This document shows positions 44,102 to 55,938 of a stretch of DNA of 64,000 bases, piece after piece (the first letter of the stretch is position 1; each line of letters opens with the position of its first letter). The notes beneath the pieces were generated by a model that was not told the DNA's origin, did not search any database, and was given only the letters and a program-made list of their open reading frames with translations. The position numbers and the translations under genes are program-made. This DNA comes from Apium graveolens (lineage: Eukaryota; Streptophyta; Magnoliopsida; Apiales; Apiaceae): contig NC_133657.1 in the NCBI RefSeq assembly GCF_009905375.1, positions 60,371,227 through 60,435,226 of the forward strand. Reading direction: 5' to 3'.

Positions 44102-44330
44102 AATTCCTGGTCGCATCTTGAGGCTAGGAATTTTTCCAGCATTAGCTTTTTATTGCCCCGCAGGCGCGAGTCCACGAGGTCGCACCAAACGGCCTCGCGT
44201 GCCTCACCTCGCATGCCTTTTTACAATCATGTGTTTGAACACATGACAACTGTTGGACAGTTGGCGTAGGGATTTGTGCCATCTCTTGAGATGGCGACAC
44301 GTGTCCCTTATTCTTTCTCTCTCCTATCCC

Positions 44331-44340
44331 CTATAAATAT
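44331..44340 (+). promoter_or_regulatory. TATA box for the antisense gene of element B
   Basis: ctataaatat follows a CT-rich stretch and lies about 180 bp before the first splice donor of the antisense gene. It faces away from the LTR, opposite to gag-pol transcription. Confidence 0.55.
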
Positions 44341-47300
44341 GTGGGATTTCAATTCATTTCTCACATTTCCAAGAACGCTTCTCGAATTGCTGCTCATTTT
44401 GCTCAAGGATCTACCACGGCGAAAACCATCATCACCACAAGAACCGTCTACCGGCGGCGATATTCTTTGGGAACAGATTCATCAAGATCATCCTACACTT
44501 CACCTACAGGTACCCCTTTGATCCTTAATCTTCCATATTCATTCATGTTTGTTCATATGCACCATGCGAGCACACACCACCTGTTCGATGCGATGCGAGC
44601 CTGTCTGCTCATTTAGATAATTAGGTGTGATCCCGTGTGAGATGTGAGGACACTTAGGTGCGACCCCATACTTATTTTTGCTTTCTTTTTAGGGCCACAC
44701 ACTAATTTTCACCATCTTTTACAGATTTCGAGTACGTCTTCAGCCCGCTCCTACGGGTCATCTCACTCTTCCTCGAGCCCGGCTCGCTCCTCTGCCATCC
44801 CGGTTCGTTCTTCAGCCACTCCATCTCCATTAAATCAATATCCACCCGAGCAGCGAGGCTCAAAGGACTTCCAATGTGAGCTGACTTTCCTCTCTGGTCG
44901 TCTCAGCCAACCTATTTCCCTTGGTTTTGCTATCACCCCTCAAGGGGCCTTGAATATTTCTAGAGTTGAGAACTCGATGTGAGCAGCCGGCTCCAGCTTG
45001 CTGGATATTCACCTCGACCCTAACCCTGAAGACTACACCAGGGAGAAAAATATATATGATTGGAGGAACAGGCCTGTGGACCTCTCCAATATACTAGCTT
45101 CCCTTGGGGTGGAGGAGCTGCTAAACCGCGAGCCCGTTCCCTTGGACAAAAAGTGAGCTAAGGAGATTTTAAGAGAAATGGTTGAAGAGAGGGCGGACCG
45201 TATTAGGAAAACTGCAGCCAATGACCTCGACCCCATTCAGGTCGACTCGGAGTCTACTGACAGCGACCTGGGGAGTGCTTATTATGACACCAAGAAAGGG
45301 AAGGAACCTGTAGCCGCATAATATCCTATCTTGGGGCTCGAGGGTGAAGAAGACGGCTCGCATTGGTCTTATGACTCCCCTTAGAGTGAGGAGGTGGCAG
45401 ATGTGACTAGTCAGTATAAAATCAGCAACTATAACTACGTCCCCGCGGCCTCTCCTGAGCCCTATGTGCCTCCTGCCCAGCCCGAGCTTGAGGGTGAAAT
45501 TATTTTTAAAAGGCAGATCATTCCTGATGGGGAGGAGAGTTCAACTGCAATCGAGGAGGTTAAGGTGCTCGCTTGTCGCGATCTGCCCACCTCGCTTACT
45601 CAGAAACACCTGGCCGAGCATATTGAGCAGTTCCAGCTCGAGGGCCATGTTGTCTTGCCCCTGCCTCATATGAGATGTTATAGGCTCAACCATCTAGAGA
45701 ATGGAGGCAGGGTGCCTCGCATGGTCTTGTCCACCTTCCTACTAAGGCTAGGAATCTCCTCTCCCCTTCACCCCTTCATCAAGGATTTTTATGAGTACTA
45801 CCAGCTCGCACCCCTTCAGATCAATCCAAACGGATACCGGGCCACCCTCGCACTGTACATCATGTACCACAAATGCGGGTACCCTCCTCTGACCGTGAGG
45901 CAGCTGGGTTATTTCCTCAGTTTGAAGCATTCTCCCAACGACTTTGGGTATTTCTACTTCTCTGTCTGGCCGTGCTTCAACAAGAAGAACCTCATTCACA
46001 ATGGGCCGAGCAACCCAGGAAAATGAAAGAGCCCCTACTTTTATGTCCATGAGGTGCCTCGAGTCCAGACCCACTTTTATTATAATCCATATAAGTCCTC
46101 CCTGGCCGCTCTCCTTTCTTTCACCATAGTTCTTTCTTTTAACAAAAAATGTTTTTTACTTATCTCCAGCCACCCCGCCTTGCACTGTCCTTGTGGGACA
46201 AGAAAAAATAAATGCGGACAGCCTTCTAGATCTTCCTAAGGCGGACAGGGATTTTCGAAAACTCCTTACGACCTCAAACCTGGTCTCGTGTGGGTTTTTG
46301 AAGGAAGGAGTGAGGCTGACTCCTCAAAAGAAGAAATCTAAGAAGAGGGCCAGAAAGGGTAAGAACATCACACCCGCATGTGTGAGCCTGCCTGCTCACA
46401 TGTGCGAGCTCGTGTGCTCGCATATTTACATTTCCTGCATGTATCTCACTTCGCATTGCACTTTAGTTCTCTGTATTTATTATCTGCTCGTATTTTCTTC
46501 TTTCCATTGCATCTCGTCGTGACTAATATATCACTTTATTGTTTTTTTTTTCAGAAATGGCCATCTCCCCTATCCCCTTTATGGAAGAGGTAGAGCAACC
46601 TGCAGCCTCAGGTCAAGTTCAGCCCGCGGCTGCGACCATAGGGGTTCCCTCTCAAGTCCCCCCTCCAGCTCGCATGACTACTCTTACTGAGCATCACAAA
46701 GGCTCAGGGTCTTCTCTTCGGCTAAAAAGGCATCGAGGTCACAAATAGGGAAAAATCGTCGAGCCAGACCCAAAAAAAGCTGCTCCATCTGATGCCCCTC
46801 TCCCCACTTCTTCTTCTGCCAACATGGTCGCGACCACCTTTGGCCGACTCGCTCAAGCTCACATCAGGGACCAGGATATGAATAATTGGTCTTCTTCTTC
46901 TCTCATGGCCAACCAGGACGCACTGACCCGGGCCGCAGCTGAGGTATATTACCGTCAGCTGTCTAGAGCTCGAGAAATGTGAGCCCTCATCCAAACCAAT
47001 ATAAAGCTCGACTCTAAAGTTAAGTCTCTTCAGAGCAAGGTCGCCGAGCACGGGCTGGAAAAAGTCACGCTGGTGAATAATTATAATCAAAAGATGCTCG
47101 ACTTGAATGTTGCTCACGAGAAGGCTTTAAGGGAGCAGAAGGAGACTCATGACTTGGTCGCAGAAGCATGGAAGAAGGAGAAGGATAGCCTCGAGGAGAG
47201 GGTGCTCGAGCTGGAGGGTTTAGTTTCTGTCTTGACCTCGGGTCGTGAGGCCGCCCTCGCCGATGCCAGGAACCTGGGGGCCAGGAACTTCATGAAGATC

Positions 47301-47486
47301 TTTATCAGTAAGGTTCCTGACTTTGATTGGGAGGCTCTTGGTGCGGGCACAACTAGGCACGCTGAAAAGCTGAAGTTAGAAATGGAAAGGAACGCTCAGA
47401 TTGCTGAGGAGGCCCAGCTCGCAGCTGAGCAGGCCCGGCTCGCGGCTGATCAAGCTAGCAAGGAGGTTGAGGCTAATAAGCCTTAG
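44339..47486 (+). pseudogene. Antisense accessory gene (aORF) of Tat element B, spliced, seven stops
   Basis: Likely exons: up to 44509; 44725 to about 46095; 46170-46358; 46555-47486. The first and third introns join in phase; the second donor is not fixed. Exon 2 has a Ser/Pro-rich start (TSSARSYGSSHSSSSPARSS), then RMVLSTFLLRLGISSPLHPF, IKDFYEYYQLAPLQINPNGY and LTVRQLGYFLSLKH, a 'putative gypsy type transposon' domain (PF04195-like). The last exon is Ala/Glu-rich coiled coil (AQIAEEAQLAAEQARLAADQ). In-frame stops are at 44980, 45154, 45316, 45382, 46024, 46746 and 46980. All are explainable by single C>T or G>A transitions. Function unknown. Antisense ORFs in this place are known from several Tat elements. 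The ATG at 44339 overlaps the TATA, so the real start is uncertain. Confidence 0.75.
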
Positions 47487-48419
47487 ATTAATTTTATTTT
47501 AGAACTAGACTTTTGACTGGGTAAGCGGGCACCCTTCTCGCCTCACATTTGTATTTGAAATATTTTGCCTTGGGGCATAACCTATCTATCTCTTGTTTGT
47601 ATAAAATTCCAAGTCCTTTGGGCCTGCATTTATCTTTTATGCTAGCTGGTTTTCTTTATTTTGTGTAAACTTGCCATGCCCCTACTGACCAAAAGCTATC
47701 ATAGCTCACAGCGAGCCGAGCTCATAAGCTCGCATTCATGTTCAATTAAGTAAAAATAATGATAATTTAAGTAGAGCGGGCTCGCATCATTACTAATTCA
47801 CAAGTATTGTAGGTGTGCCCGCATTAGCGGGTCGTGCCTAGGGGCTCGCATCTTGTTCCTGTATCTTCTCCTCGCATCATGCGCCCCTGGCTATGTTAGA
47901 GGGTTGGGCTCCTTAGCCCGCATCTATCAGCCTACGAGCCCATGAATATGGGCTCGCATCGCAGTCGTCTCTAACTTTTAAGTTAGTTAAGGGGTTTGTG
48001 GGCGCCTCTCACTATTTTCATAGCTTTATCTTCATCTTCAATCCGCTTTTTGCTCATTACTTTTCCAAGCGGGACGGGTCCCAGCTCGTTCCATAGATTT
48101 GTTGTGAAGCGGGTCGGGGCCTGACTTAACTTGCGATTTTAACATGTTAATAAAATAGTTGTTTTGTCCTCGCATGGGCTCCCAAGGATGGGCTCCCTTG
48201 CTGGGTAATTTTAATCTATTAACAGGAGTTAAAATATAAATGGCACAAATAGATATCAATTGTTAATTCATAGATAATGGAAAGTGAAAGGAGTACATGC
48301 TTGTGGTCTCAGGGAGGCACCTATATGGCACTACCCCCCGAGACTTAGGAATATTTTAAGATAATACTAAGTCTGAGAAGAATAATATTACTGATAATAC
48401 TTCCGGAGGTGTTCAGCGT
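47487..48419. other. Spacer between the ends of aORF and pol in element B
   Basis: No gene is supported. Repeated 'gctcgcat' words occur. The two coding units end toward each other here, so the spacer should hold both 3' ends. Confidence 0.45.
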
Positions 48420-49698
48420 TCCAGGCTCTCAGGATCAACTTATCTTACATATCATTGAGGTGGTAGGTTCCCTCCCAGAACACTGATTTTATCTTGTAGG
48501 GCCCTTCCCAATTTACCCCAAAGACTCCGTGGCTCACCACCTTGGTGTTTGGCATAACCCAGCGCAGAACCAAATCTCCCACCTTAAAAGTCCGGGCTCG
48601 AACCTTACTGTTGTAGTGCCTAGCTGTCCTCTGTTAATATGCTACTATCCTGATCTGAGCATCTTCCCGAGTTTCTTCAATCATATCCAAATAGAGTCGA
48701 TGGTTGACCTCATTTGCCTCTGAGTCATAGTTTTCCCTCCAACAAGATCCTGCCCTACCTCAACGGGCACTATAGCTTCACACCCATATACCAGAGAAAA
48801 AGGGGTCTCTCTAGTTGTAGTTCGGGGAGTCAGGTTGTAAGACCACAGGACCTGGGTGAGCTCCTCTATCCATGTCCCTTTCTTCTCTTCAAGCTTAGCC
48901 TACAAGGTATTCTTAATAATTTTGTTAACAGCCTCCTTTTGCCCGTTACTTTGGGGGTGACAAACTGCACTAAAACTCTTCGAATCCCCAGCTGCTCACA
49001 AAATTCTCGTATTTCCTTGCTATCGAATTGTTTCCCGTTTTCAGATATCAACTTGTAAGGGATGCCATAGCGACACACAATAGTCCTGTGCATAAATTCC
49101 TTGAGCTTTTTTGCCGTGATAGTGGCTAGAGGCTCGGCCTTTGCCCACTTAGTGAAGTAATCCACCGCGACAACGGCATACTTGACACCTCCCTTGGCCT
49201 TCAAGAATTCTCCAATTAGATCAATTCCCCACATAGTGAAGGGCCAAGGGATCATGAGGGATGTGAGGGAATCCACGGGGCTGTTATAATAATTGGCATA
49301 TCGCTGGCACTTATCACAGGCTCGGGAGAATTTAAAGGCATCTTTTTTCATTGTTGGCCAATAGTAACCTTGACGGAGGATTTTCTGAGCTAGAGAGCTA
49401 CCCCTGAGTGATTGCCACAAATGCCCTCGTGTACTTTCCTTAGGATATAATTGCATTCATCCCCATCTATACACTTGACGAGGGGCACACTGAACCCTCT
49501 TCTGTATAGGACCTCATCGTATATCACATAGCGGGTTGCCTTGTATTTTATCCTCCTTGCCTCATTCTTTTCTTCTGGGAGTGAACCTTCTTTTATGTAG
49601 GCTAAGTTATGTGTCATCCACGTGGGGCCGAGGTCATCACTGAGGCTGCCCACCTCGTGCTCGGGCACACTAGGTTGCCTCTGTATGTCAAGGGGCAC
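48420..49698 (-). pseudogene. Integrase of element B, with an altered catalytic Asp
   Basis: The - strand reads LRQGYYWPTMKKDAFKFSRA and CDKCQRYAN (zinc-binding), MWGIDLIGEF (first Asp), then KLISENGKQFDS, where the second catalytic Asp of the usual ISDNGxQF is Glu (GAA at 49042-49040). After a frame change, [20 protein letters not shown] and [18 protein letters not shown] follow, then stops. An upstream segment (49698-49457) links RNase H to integrase. The enzyme would insert the cDNA; this copy is not expected to work. Confidence 0.85.
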
Positions 49699-49761
49699 GA
49701 CCCCTAGCAGAGTGGCCTTGTGGCGTGATCCGAGTTTAGCTAGCTCATCTGTGCCTTCATT

Positions 49762-50316
49762 CTACCCGCGTGGGATTAGTTCCAACCTCACCTCGTTAAA
49801 CCTTGCGATTATCCTCTGAGCACACTTCAGGTAGAGCTCCGTTCTCGGCCCCTTAGCTTGATACCCCTCGTTTATCTGATATACCACAATAATGGAGTCA
49901 CTAAACACATTAAAATTCTCTACCTTCATTTCCAAAGCTAGCTTGAGACCGTTGATCAGGGCCTCATATTCAGCATCATTGTTGGTTGCATGAAAGGCCA
50001 GATGGGTCACGCGTCTGATCTTGTGCGCCTCCGGGCTGATTAACTCAATTCCAGCCCCTGCACCATCCTCATTAGAGGCTCCATCCACAAATAGGATCCA
50101 CCATAGGGCCCTATTTTGGTTTTCCAGCCCGACTTCTTCTGTTCTAGGTATGACAACAAGGGCTCCCGGCTCCACTTCTTGATGTGGAGAAAATTCTTGC
50201 ACAAAATTGGCCAGGGATTGGCCTTTGATTGCGGTCATTGGCTTATAATCTACCTTGAATTGGCCGAGCTCAACCGTCCACTTCAGCATTCGACCAGAAG
50301 ACTCCGGTTTATGCAT
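49762..50316 (-). pseudogene. RNase H domain of element B
   Basis: The reading contains LFVDGASNEDGAGAGIELIS, LAFHATNNDAEYEALINGLK and NVFSDSIIVVYQIN, giving the D-E-D residues of a Ty3/gypsy RNase H. The domain itself is open, but the polyprotein is broken on both sides. Confidence 0.88.
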
Positions 50317-50427
50317 TACTTACCTGAGAGGGTAGGAGGTTCGCACTTCTACCGCGTGTGCCTGAAAATAGGGCCTGAGCTTTCAGGAGGCCATGATCAG
50401 AACATATGCTAACTTCTCGAGGCTTGT

Positions 50428-51850
50428 TTACCGAGTCTCGGCGTCGGCTAGCCTTTTACTCACATAATATACCGGGAGCTGGATACCATCCTCCTCTCGA
50501 ACCAATACCGCAGTTACTGCAAAGTCAGAGACGGCCAAGTATAGGACCAAAGCATCTCTTTCCTTTGGGTTGGACAACATTGGAGGGCTGTTGAGATACT
50601 TCTTTATGTTCTGAAAGGCTTCTTCACACTTTTCTGTCCACTCAAAATTCCTCCCCACTCCTTTAATCGCTTTGAAGAACTCCTGACATTTGTCAGAAGA
50701 CTTTGAGACGAAGCGGTTTAAGGCAGCCACTCGCCCCGTTAAGCTTTAAACGTCATTCACCCGTCGGGGGATCTCATCTCGAGTAGGGCTCGTATCTTGG
50801 CGGGGTTGGCCTCAATGCCCCTATGGTTGATAATAAATCCCAAAAACTTCCCTGACTCGACCCCGAACACACATTTCTGTGGGTTGAGCTTCATCCTGTA
50901 CTCCCTTGGGATCTGGAACATGTCCGTAGGTGACAGGCATGATCCTTTGCTTCCTTTGACTTCACAAGCATGTTATCTACATAGGCCTGCATAGTCTTCC
51001 CCAATTGATGTTTGAACATCTTGTTCACCATCCTTTGATAGGTTGCCCCTGCATTAAGGAGCCCGAACGGCATCCCGATATAATAATAGAGGCCCCGATC
51101 AGTGATGAAGAAGGTGTGCTCCTAATCTGGCCCATACATTGGGATTTAGTTATATCCCGAATAAGCATCCATAAAGCTAAGTAGTGCGTGCCCAGCTATA
51201 GAGTCAACCAGCTGGTCGATTCGGGTTAGAGGAAAACTATCCTTCGAGCAAGCTTTGTTCAGGTCGGTGAAGTCCACACATGTCCTCCATTTGCCATTGG
51301 GCTTCTTGACAAGCACGGGGTTGACCATCCACATGGGGTAGAAGGTTTCCCTTACAATCCCTGCCTCCATTAGTCTATCTACTTCTACTCTGAGGGGTTC
51401 TGCCCTCTCTCCACTAATTGGTCGTCTCTTCTGTCTGACCCTCTTCTTTTTCGGGTCCAAGTTGAGCCGGTGGCACATGACATTCGGGTCAATCCCTATC
51501 ATATCAGGGTGTGACCATACAAAGACATCCAAATTTCTCCTCAAGAAGCGGGCTAGATCCTCCCTCAATTCAGGACTTAAGTTAGAGCCTATTCTAAGTA
51601 CCTTGGAGGGATCATTTGGGTCTACCAAGATCGGGATTGTGTCCTCTGCGGCCCCAGCCCTCTCAACCATTGGGGGCATTCTTGGGTCTAAGTCTTCTTG
51701 AGCCTCACTAGATTCTCTCACTTTCATGATTGTTAAGCCTTCCGTATCCTCGAGCTCAGGCCGGTGAGCTCGGGCCGGATTTATCAAGCATTCGGAGGTC
51801 GTAGTGACAATGCGAGTGATTCTGTTTGGCAGATCCATAGTTGTTGTCAT
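50428..51850 (-). pseudogene. Reverse transcriptase of element B, catalytic YVDD changed to YVDN
   Basis: 51850-51146 gives CHRLNLDPKKKRVRQKRRPI, NPVLVKKPNGKWRTCVDFTD and DAYSGYN. After stops, 51073-50891 gives MPFGLLNAGATYQRMVNKMF and YVDNMLVKSKE. The second Asp of YVDD is Asn (AAC, 50974-50972), which should abolish polymerase activity. 50730-50428 holds the thumb/connection part (NFEWTEKCEEAFQNIKKYL). Several frameshifts separate the parts. Confidence 0.88.
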
Positions 51851-51892
51851 TTCTTCGTTTGCCCATTTCCTTTTCCTGAGTCTTGCAGCGAT

Positions 51893-52744
51893 TTATTCTG
51901 GGCTCCCTTCTTCATCACTTGACTCTTCCACAATCCCTTCTTGTATCAACATGATGGGCTGAGAGGCTTCCATCAGCAAGGCCCCTGGGCGTGGTTCCGC
52001 CTGAATCCCCATGTGCTCGAAATAGTTCTCGGGAAACTCCTCGATTGAAACAAGGTTACAAGTCTTGTGTCCCTCAGGGCGTACTCTCTTCATGCCCTCT
52101 GCCTCTTCCATAAGGACATCGTCTTCACCCGGTTGGACCATCTTCTTTGATGCATTTTCTGACTCGGCCGCCCTGAGTGCCTGGTTGTAGCAGACCCTCG
52201 ATTCATATTGATAGCTCTTCAAGAAGCCTACCCCTGTGGGGGTTGGGAATTTTACCGTCATGTGATGGATCGAGGTCACCATCCTCATTGTCCTCATAAG
52301 GGGTCTACCCACTATAACATTGTAGGCACAAGGATGATCTACAACCGTGAACATAGCGATCTGGGTGGCCGCATAGGGCTCTTCTCCTATGGAAACCGAG
52401 AGACGAATTATCCCTTTCACTCCGATTGAGTTCCCCGTGAACCCGTATAGATGTCCACCTGTCAAGGTTAATTCTCTATCCAACAATCCCAGCTTCTTGT
52501 AGGCATCATAAGTCAAAACGTCAGTCGAGCTCCCGGTATCCACCATTGCTCGGTGAACATTCACCGTCCCAATCTTCATTTTTATAACCAGGGCATCTGT
52601 ATGAGGGTAATGCACCCATTTGGCATCGTTCTCCCTAAACACGATGTCATCAGCCTCCCTTTCAAAGAGCTCCAGGAGCCTTTGGCTAAGATAGCTGACG
52701 TTGGTGAGGGGCTTGTCCTTTGCTTCTCGGGCATACCTGTCCAT
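51893..52744 (-). pseudogene. Aspartic protease of element B
   Basis: An open frame of 283 codons carries AMVDTGSSTDVLTYDAYKKL, the retropepsin active site DTG, then GVKGIIRLSVSIG and YNVIVGRPLMRTM. An acidic linker leads toward RT (VEESSDEEGSPE). The domain looks intact by itself but is cut from gag and RT by stops. Confidence 0.88.
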
Positions 52745-52825
52745 TGCCTTCCGGCTATCTCCGCCAATGTGAGACCCGCCTAGAATAATATGAATACTTC
52801 CGGCCCATGGTACCCTCTTTTTATC

Positions 52826-54450
52826 TTATGGGGGTGGAGGAGGGACAATATGATAATTAGTTCTATGCCTTCGAACCTCCTTGACAACCCATTCTGTAAG
52901 CTTCCCTTGCCTTATCAATGTCTCAATTTCATCTTTCAATTGTCTGCAATCAGCTATATCGTGCCCCGTGGCCTCATGGTATGCGCAATACTTCGAAGTG
53001 TCCATCTTGTTATAGTCTGTGAGAGGGGTTTCCTTCTTGAATACCCCCTTCCCAACATAGGTAGCATATATGTGGTCGATAGAGGCTACTAGAGGGGTGT
53101 GTGTCTGCCATTTTCTGGTATAAGGTCTCCTCGAATCTTTGTTTGTCTCTTTAACTCGGGAAGACTTTTTGGGGCTTGAGCTACGCCGATACGTCTTTCT
53201 CCTCTCATCAGGGCTCGAAGACCTGTCTCTCTTATCTTGATAGTTCTCGCTAATTTTCAGCTTTCTCATCGACTTCTCTACTCTCTTAAAGGGTTCAGCT
53301 TGCTCGTAGAACTCGGCCAAGGTTCTCGGCTCACTCACCTGGAGGCTCTTCCAGAATTTCAACCCTTCTTTCAACCCTGCAATCAAGAAATTCTTGATGG
53401 TCTTCTCACCGACTTCCCTCACCTTGGGAACTTCGGCGTTGAACTAACGAAAGTATTATGCCAGGGGCTCCCCCTCTCTTTGATTGATGTTGGCCATCGT
53501 GGCCATAGGAGGTGAGTAGTGGAGGGTGTACTGGAATTGTCTGACAGTCCTCCAATTACCGACATGTCCTTATGCTAGCCGGCCCCAACTTGGAGAACCA
53601 TTGTTGGGCACTACCCCTGAGTGATGCCGCGAAGAGTCTGCAGCGGGTCATCTCCGGCACCTGATAGACTTTCATCTCAGTGTTAAATTGTATAAGGTAT
53701 TCCACCGGGTCGGCTTCGTCGTTGAATAGAAGGTCGGGGTTGTGTCTAAATACCCGAGGCAGGGAGGATGATCGGATGGCAGCCGTGAACGAAGAAGGGG
53801 CAGCCGAGGTCTCTTACTCTAACAACTTCTCCTTCTCTGTCACCACCCGCGTTACTCGAATGGTGTGAGCCTTGAGGTCGCTCGTGGCATTCCCCTACAC
53901 CAGCTCGCACTTGTGACTCATCTTCATGATTGTCTCTGCGTCTATGTCGCTCCTCCCTCCGGGGCGGGGTGCGCTGACGTTTTCCGGGAGGGGTCGTCGC
54001 GTGCTCTCTTTTTGAGCCTCTCTGATCCACGGGCTCTTTTTCTTCTCTCTCTTTCTTGCAATTCTCTAACTTAAGCCTAAGGTCATGCTCACTTAGCTTT
54101 TTACCCACACAGTCTAGCACGCTAGTCGACCTTGCCTCAGATGAAGCTGGCTTCTGCCCCGATCTCTTAGAGATCTGGCTGCCCCACTCATCATGACCTT
54201 GGGGTATATCTTCCTTTTTATGCGATGCCTCTTTCTTCAGCTTGGTCTCAGTTTCCGCGTTATCAAAATCGTGGATCAACCTCTTTTGAGGACGTTTGCC
54301 CTTCCAGCTAAGCTGAGAGACCTTGAGGCGGCGCACCTTACGCTTGGCGTTCTGGACCGATCTTCTCTCTACCCTTGACATTCGGGCGTTGATCTGATTC
54401 ATCTGATCGGCTAACCCTTCGAGATACGTCATGACCGCCTGCCCATTCAC
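52826..54450 (-). pseudogene. gag of element B
   Basis: The N-terminal part (54450-53746) is basic and charged (KRKVRRLKVSQLSWKGKRPQ, RQRTPPRREERHRRRDNHED). A decayed stretch, 53745-53423, holds the core in broken frames. 53422-52826 has KTIKNFLIAGLKEGLKFWKS and CAYHEATGHDIADCRQLKDE, the Cys/His motif usual in Tat/Ogre gag, then a poly-Pro end. Confidence 0.85.
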
Positions 54451-54585
54451 GGTTGCGATTGGCGGAGGTGGTGCCTGATTCTCTAGGGGGCGTGTGATCG
54501 ACCTCGTTCTAGTCCTTCTTGCCCTCGCTTCCTGGTGTCTCCGCTTGTTTGCCTTCTTTGGTCATCTTTTCTCCCTAAGATGAAA

Positions 54586-54606
54586 GCCCCTCCTTCTAAT
54601 GCCAAT
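54586..54606 (-). promoter_or_regulatory. Primer binding site of element B
   Basis: On the - strand TTGGCATTAGAAGGAGGGGC begins directly after the LTR end (with one A between). This is not the iMet sequence used by the other elements here. Its tRNA was not assigned. Confidence 0.55.
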
Positions 54607-55443
54607 TGTTATAGGGAGAATTTCGTATAACAGTGTTGTGGAGGTTGATAGGCGGAACAAGGATCAAGGACGGTGTTTGAAGGTGGAGGAAGCTTATGTA
54701 TGGTGGTGGCTGAGCTTGTATGTTGACTCCTTAAGAAAGAATAGGGTTTGTTATTCTCTATCAAGTGTCGACTCATATCTCATACAAGCGCCTACGTACC
54801 CTATTTATAGGGATCAAGCCTCACGTAGTTCTTAGGGAACAAGTCAAATAGGCTAGGGTTAGGGTTCTCCAACCCGTGCAGCCCAAGCCCATGATAAAGT
54901 CAGGCCTTCATCCAATTAGTCACGTAAATATCGACCGGCTCCACACGCTTCCTACAATCTCGCGGCATCTCTGCGTTTCTTCCCGTAATTGTAGGAATAA
55001 CCCGTGTCAGCCCCAAAACCTATGAGCAACTCAGTCATCTATGAGTCACTTTCCATGTTGCACACAAAGTCCTTTGATGCGGACCGGCCTGGTCACCTCG
55101 GCCCATACCGCCTTCCTTTTCGATTAATAAATACAATGTTACCTCTGTTTTCATAAGATGTGGGCTCATGGGCCCAGCTCGCGCATGGGCACCTGAGCCC
55201 ACCTCGCGTGTAGACACATGAGCCCGGCTCGCGTATGAGAGCCCAGATGGCAAGTGTGAGCCCACCTTACATGTGTGAGCCCAGCTCGCATGTCATGACC
55301 CCAGCTCGCATGTCATGAGCCCAGCCCGTATGTGCTGGCTCAAGTCACATTAATTCATAGTTTTAGCCCACAGACGAGAGTCCAAGTATTCAATGCACCT
55401 ACAGGGACCTGTTTAGGGCCCATGACCGAAAGCGGGCATAACA
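54607..55443 (-). repeat. 5' LTR of element B (837 bp)
   Basis: Same ends as the 43229 LTR (tgttatagggag... and ...gggcataaca). On the - strand the TATA box tataaatag is at about 54801-54809. It differs from its partner mainly by transitions, many at CpG, and is 24 bp shorter. Confidence 0.93.
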
Positions 55444-55448
55444 GTATC
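55444..55448 (+). repeat. Right target site duplication of element B
   Basis: GTATC directly follows the right LTR, identical to 43224-43228. Confidence 0.95.
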
Positions 55449-55938
55449 CTAAAGAAATACCATTTCACTTGACTTGTTATTCTGATTCAGACTATGTTGG
55501 TCATTTAGTCGACAGGAAAAGTACAAGTGGTACATGTCAGTTTTGGGTGGATGTTTAGTTTCATGGTTTTCAAAGAAACAAAATTTCATATCTATATCCA
55601 CCATTGAAGCTGAGTACATAGCCGCTGCCAAATGTTGTGCACAAATACTGTGGATGAAACAAACATTGGCAGACTATAACATAAAATTTGATGTAATCTC
55701 CATTTTATGTGATAATACGAGTGCGATTGATTTAAGTAAAAATCTCGTGATGCACTCTAGATCCAAACACATAGATGTGAGACATCATTTTTTACGTGAT
55801 CATGTCAACAAAGGCGATATAAAAATGACTCATATTGAAACTGAGTATAACATCGCTGACATCTTTACAAAACCGTTATATTCTGACAGGTTCAATAAAC
55901 TCTGTTTGGATGTAGGAATGTTGGAATATTTTAAATAA
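55449..55938 (+). pseudogene. RNase H and C terminus of copia C pol
   Basis: It starts PKEIPFHLTCYSDSDYVGHL, directly continuing the sequence left of element B, then DRKSTSGTCQ. After a frame change comes GGCLVSWFSKKQNFISISTI, EAEYIAAAKCCAQILWMKQT, CDNTSAIDLSKN and NIADIFTKPLYSDRFNKLCL, ending at TAA. Acidic residues of the RNase H site are present. The frameshift and the insertion make it inactive. Confidence 0.88.

Larger units (their letters stand above)
43229..55443 (-). mobile_element. Complete Tat-lineage Ty3/gypsy element B inserted in copia C
   Basis: Two similar LTRs (43229-44089 and 54607-55443) enclose a - strand gag-pol and a + strand extra gene, flanked by GTATC duplications. 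The PBS side is at 54606 and the polypurine side at 44090, so transcription runs on the - strand. RNase H-containing pol, CAYHEATGHDIADC in gag and the antisense ORF are typical of the Tat group (Retand/Grande-like). The coding parts have stops, frameshifts and catalytic substitutions. A count by eye over the first 550 bp of the LTRs gives roughly 35 differences, mostly transitions. Confidence 0.93.
36110..55938 (+). mobile_element. Copia element C (Sirevirus-like), split by element B
   Basis: Components on the + strand: 5' LTR 36110-39307, iMet PBS, gag, protease, integrase, RT, then a break in RNase H at 43228 where element B is inserted, and the rest of RNase H from 55449. Removing B and one copy of GTATC rejoins the RNase H sequence (GRWY | PKEIPFHLT). 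The pol motifs fit the SIRE/Maximus group. No 3' LTR matching the 36110 LTR was found, so the true right end is unknown. Confidence 0.8.

Noticed and set aside
44276..44338. Start of the aORF at the ATG at 44276
   Set aside because: It lies upstream of the TATA-like box, so it is unlikely to be in the transcript, although the frame is open.
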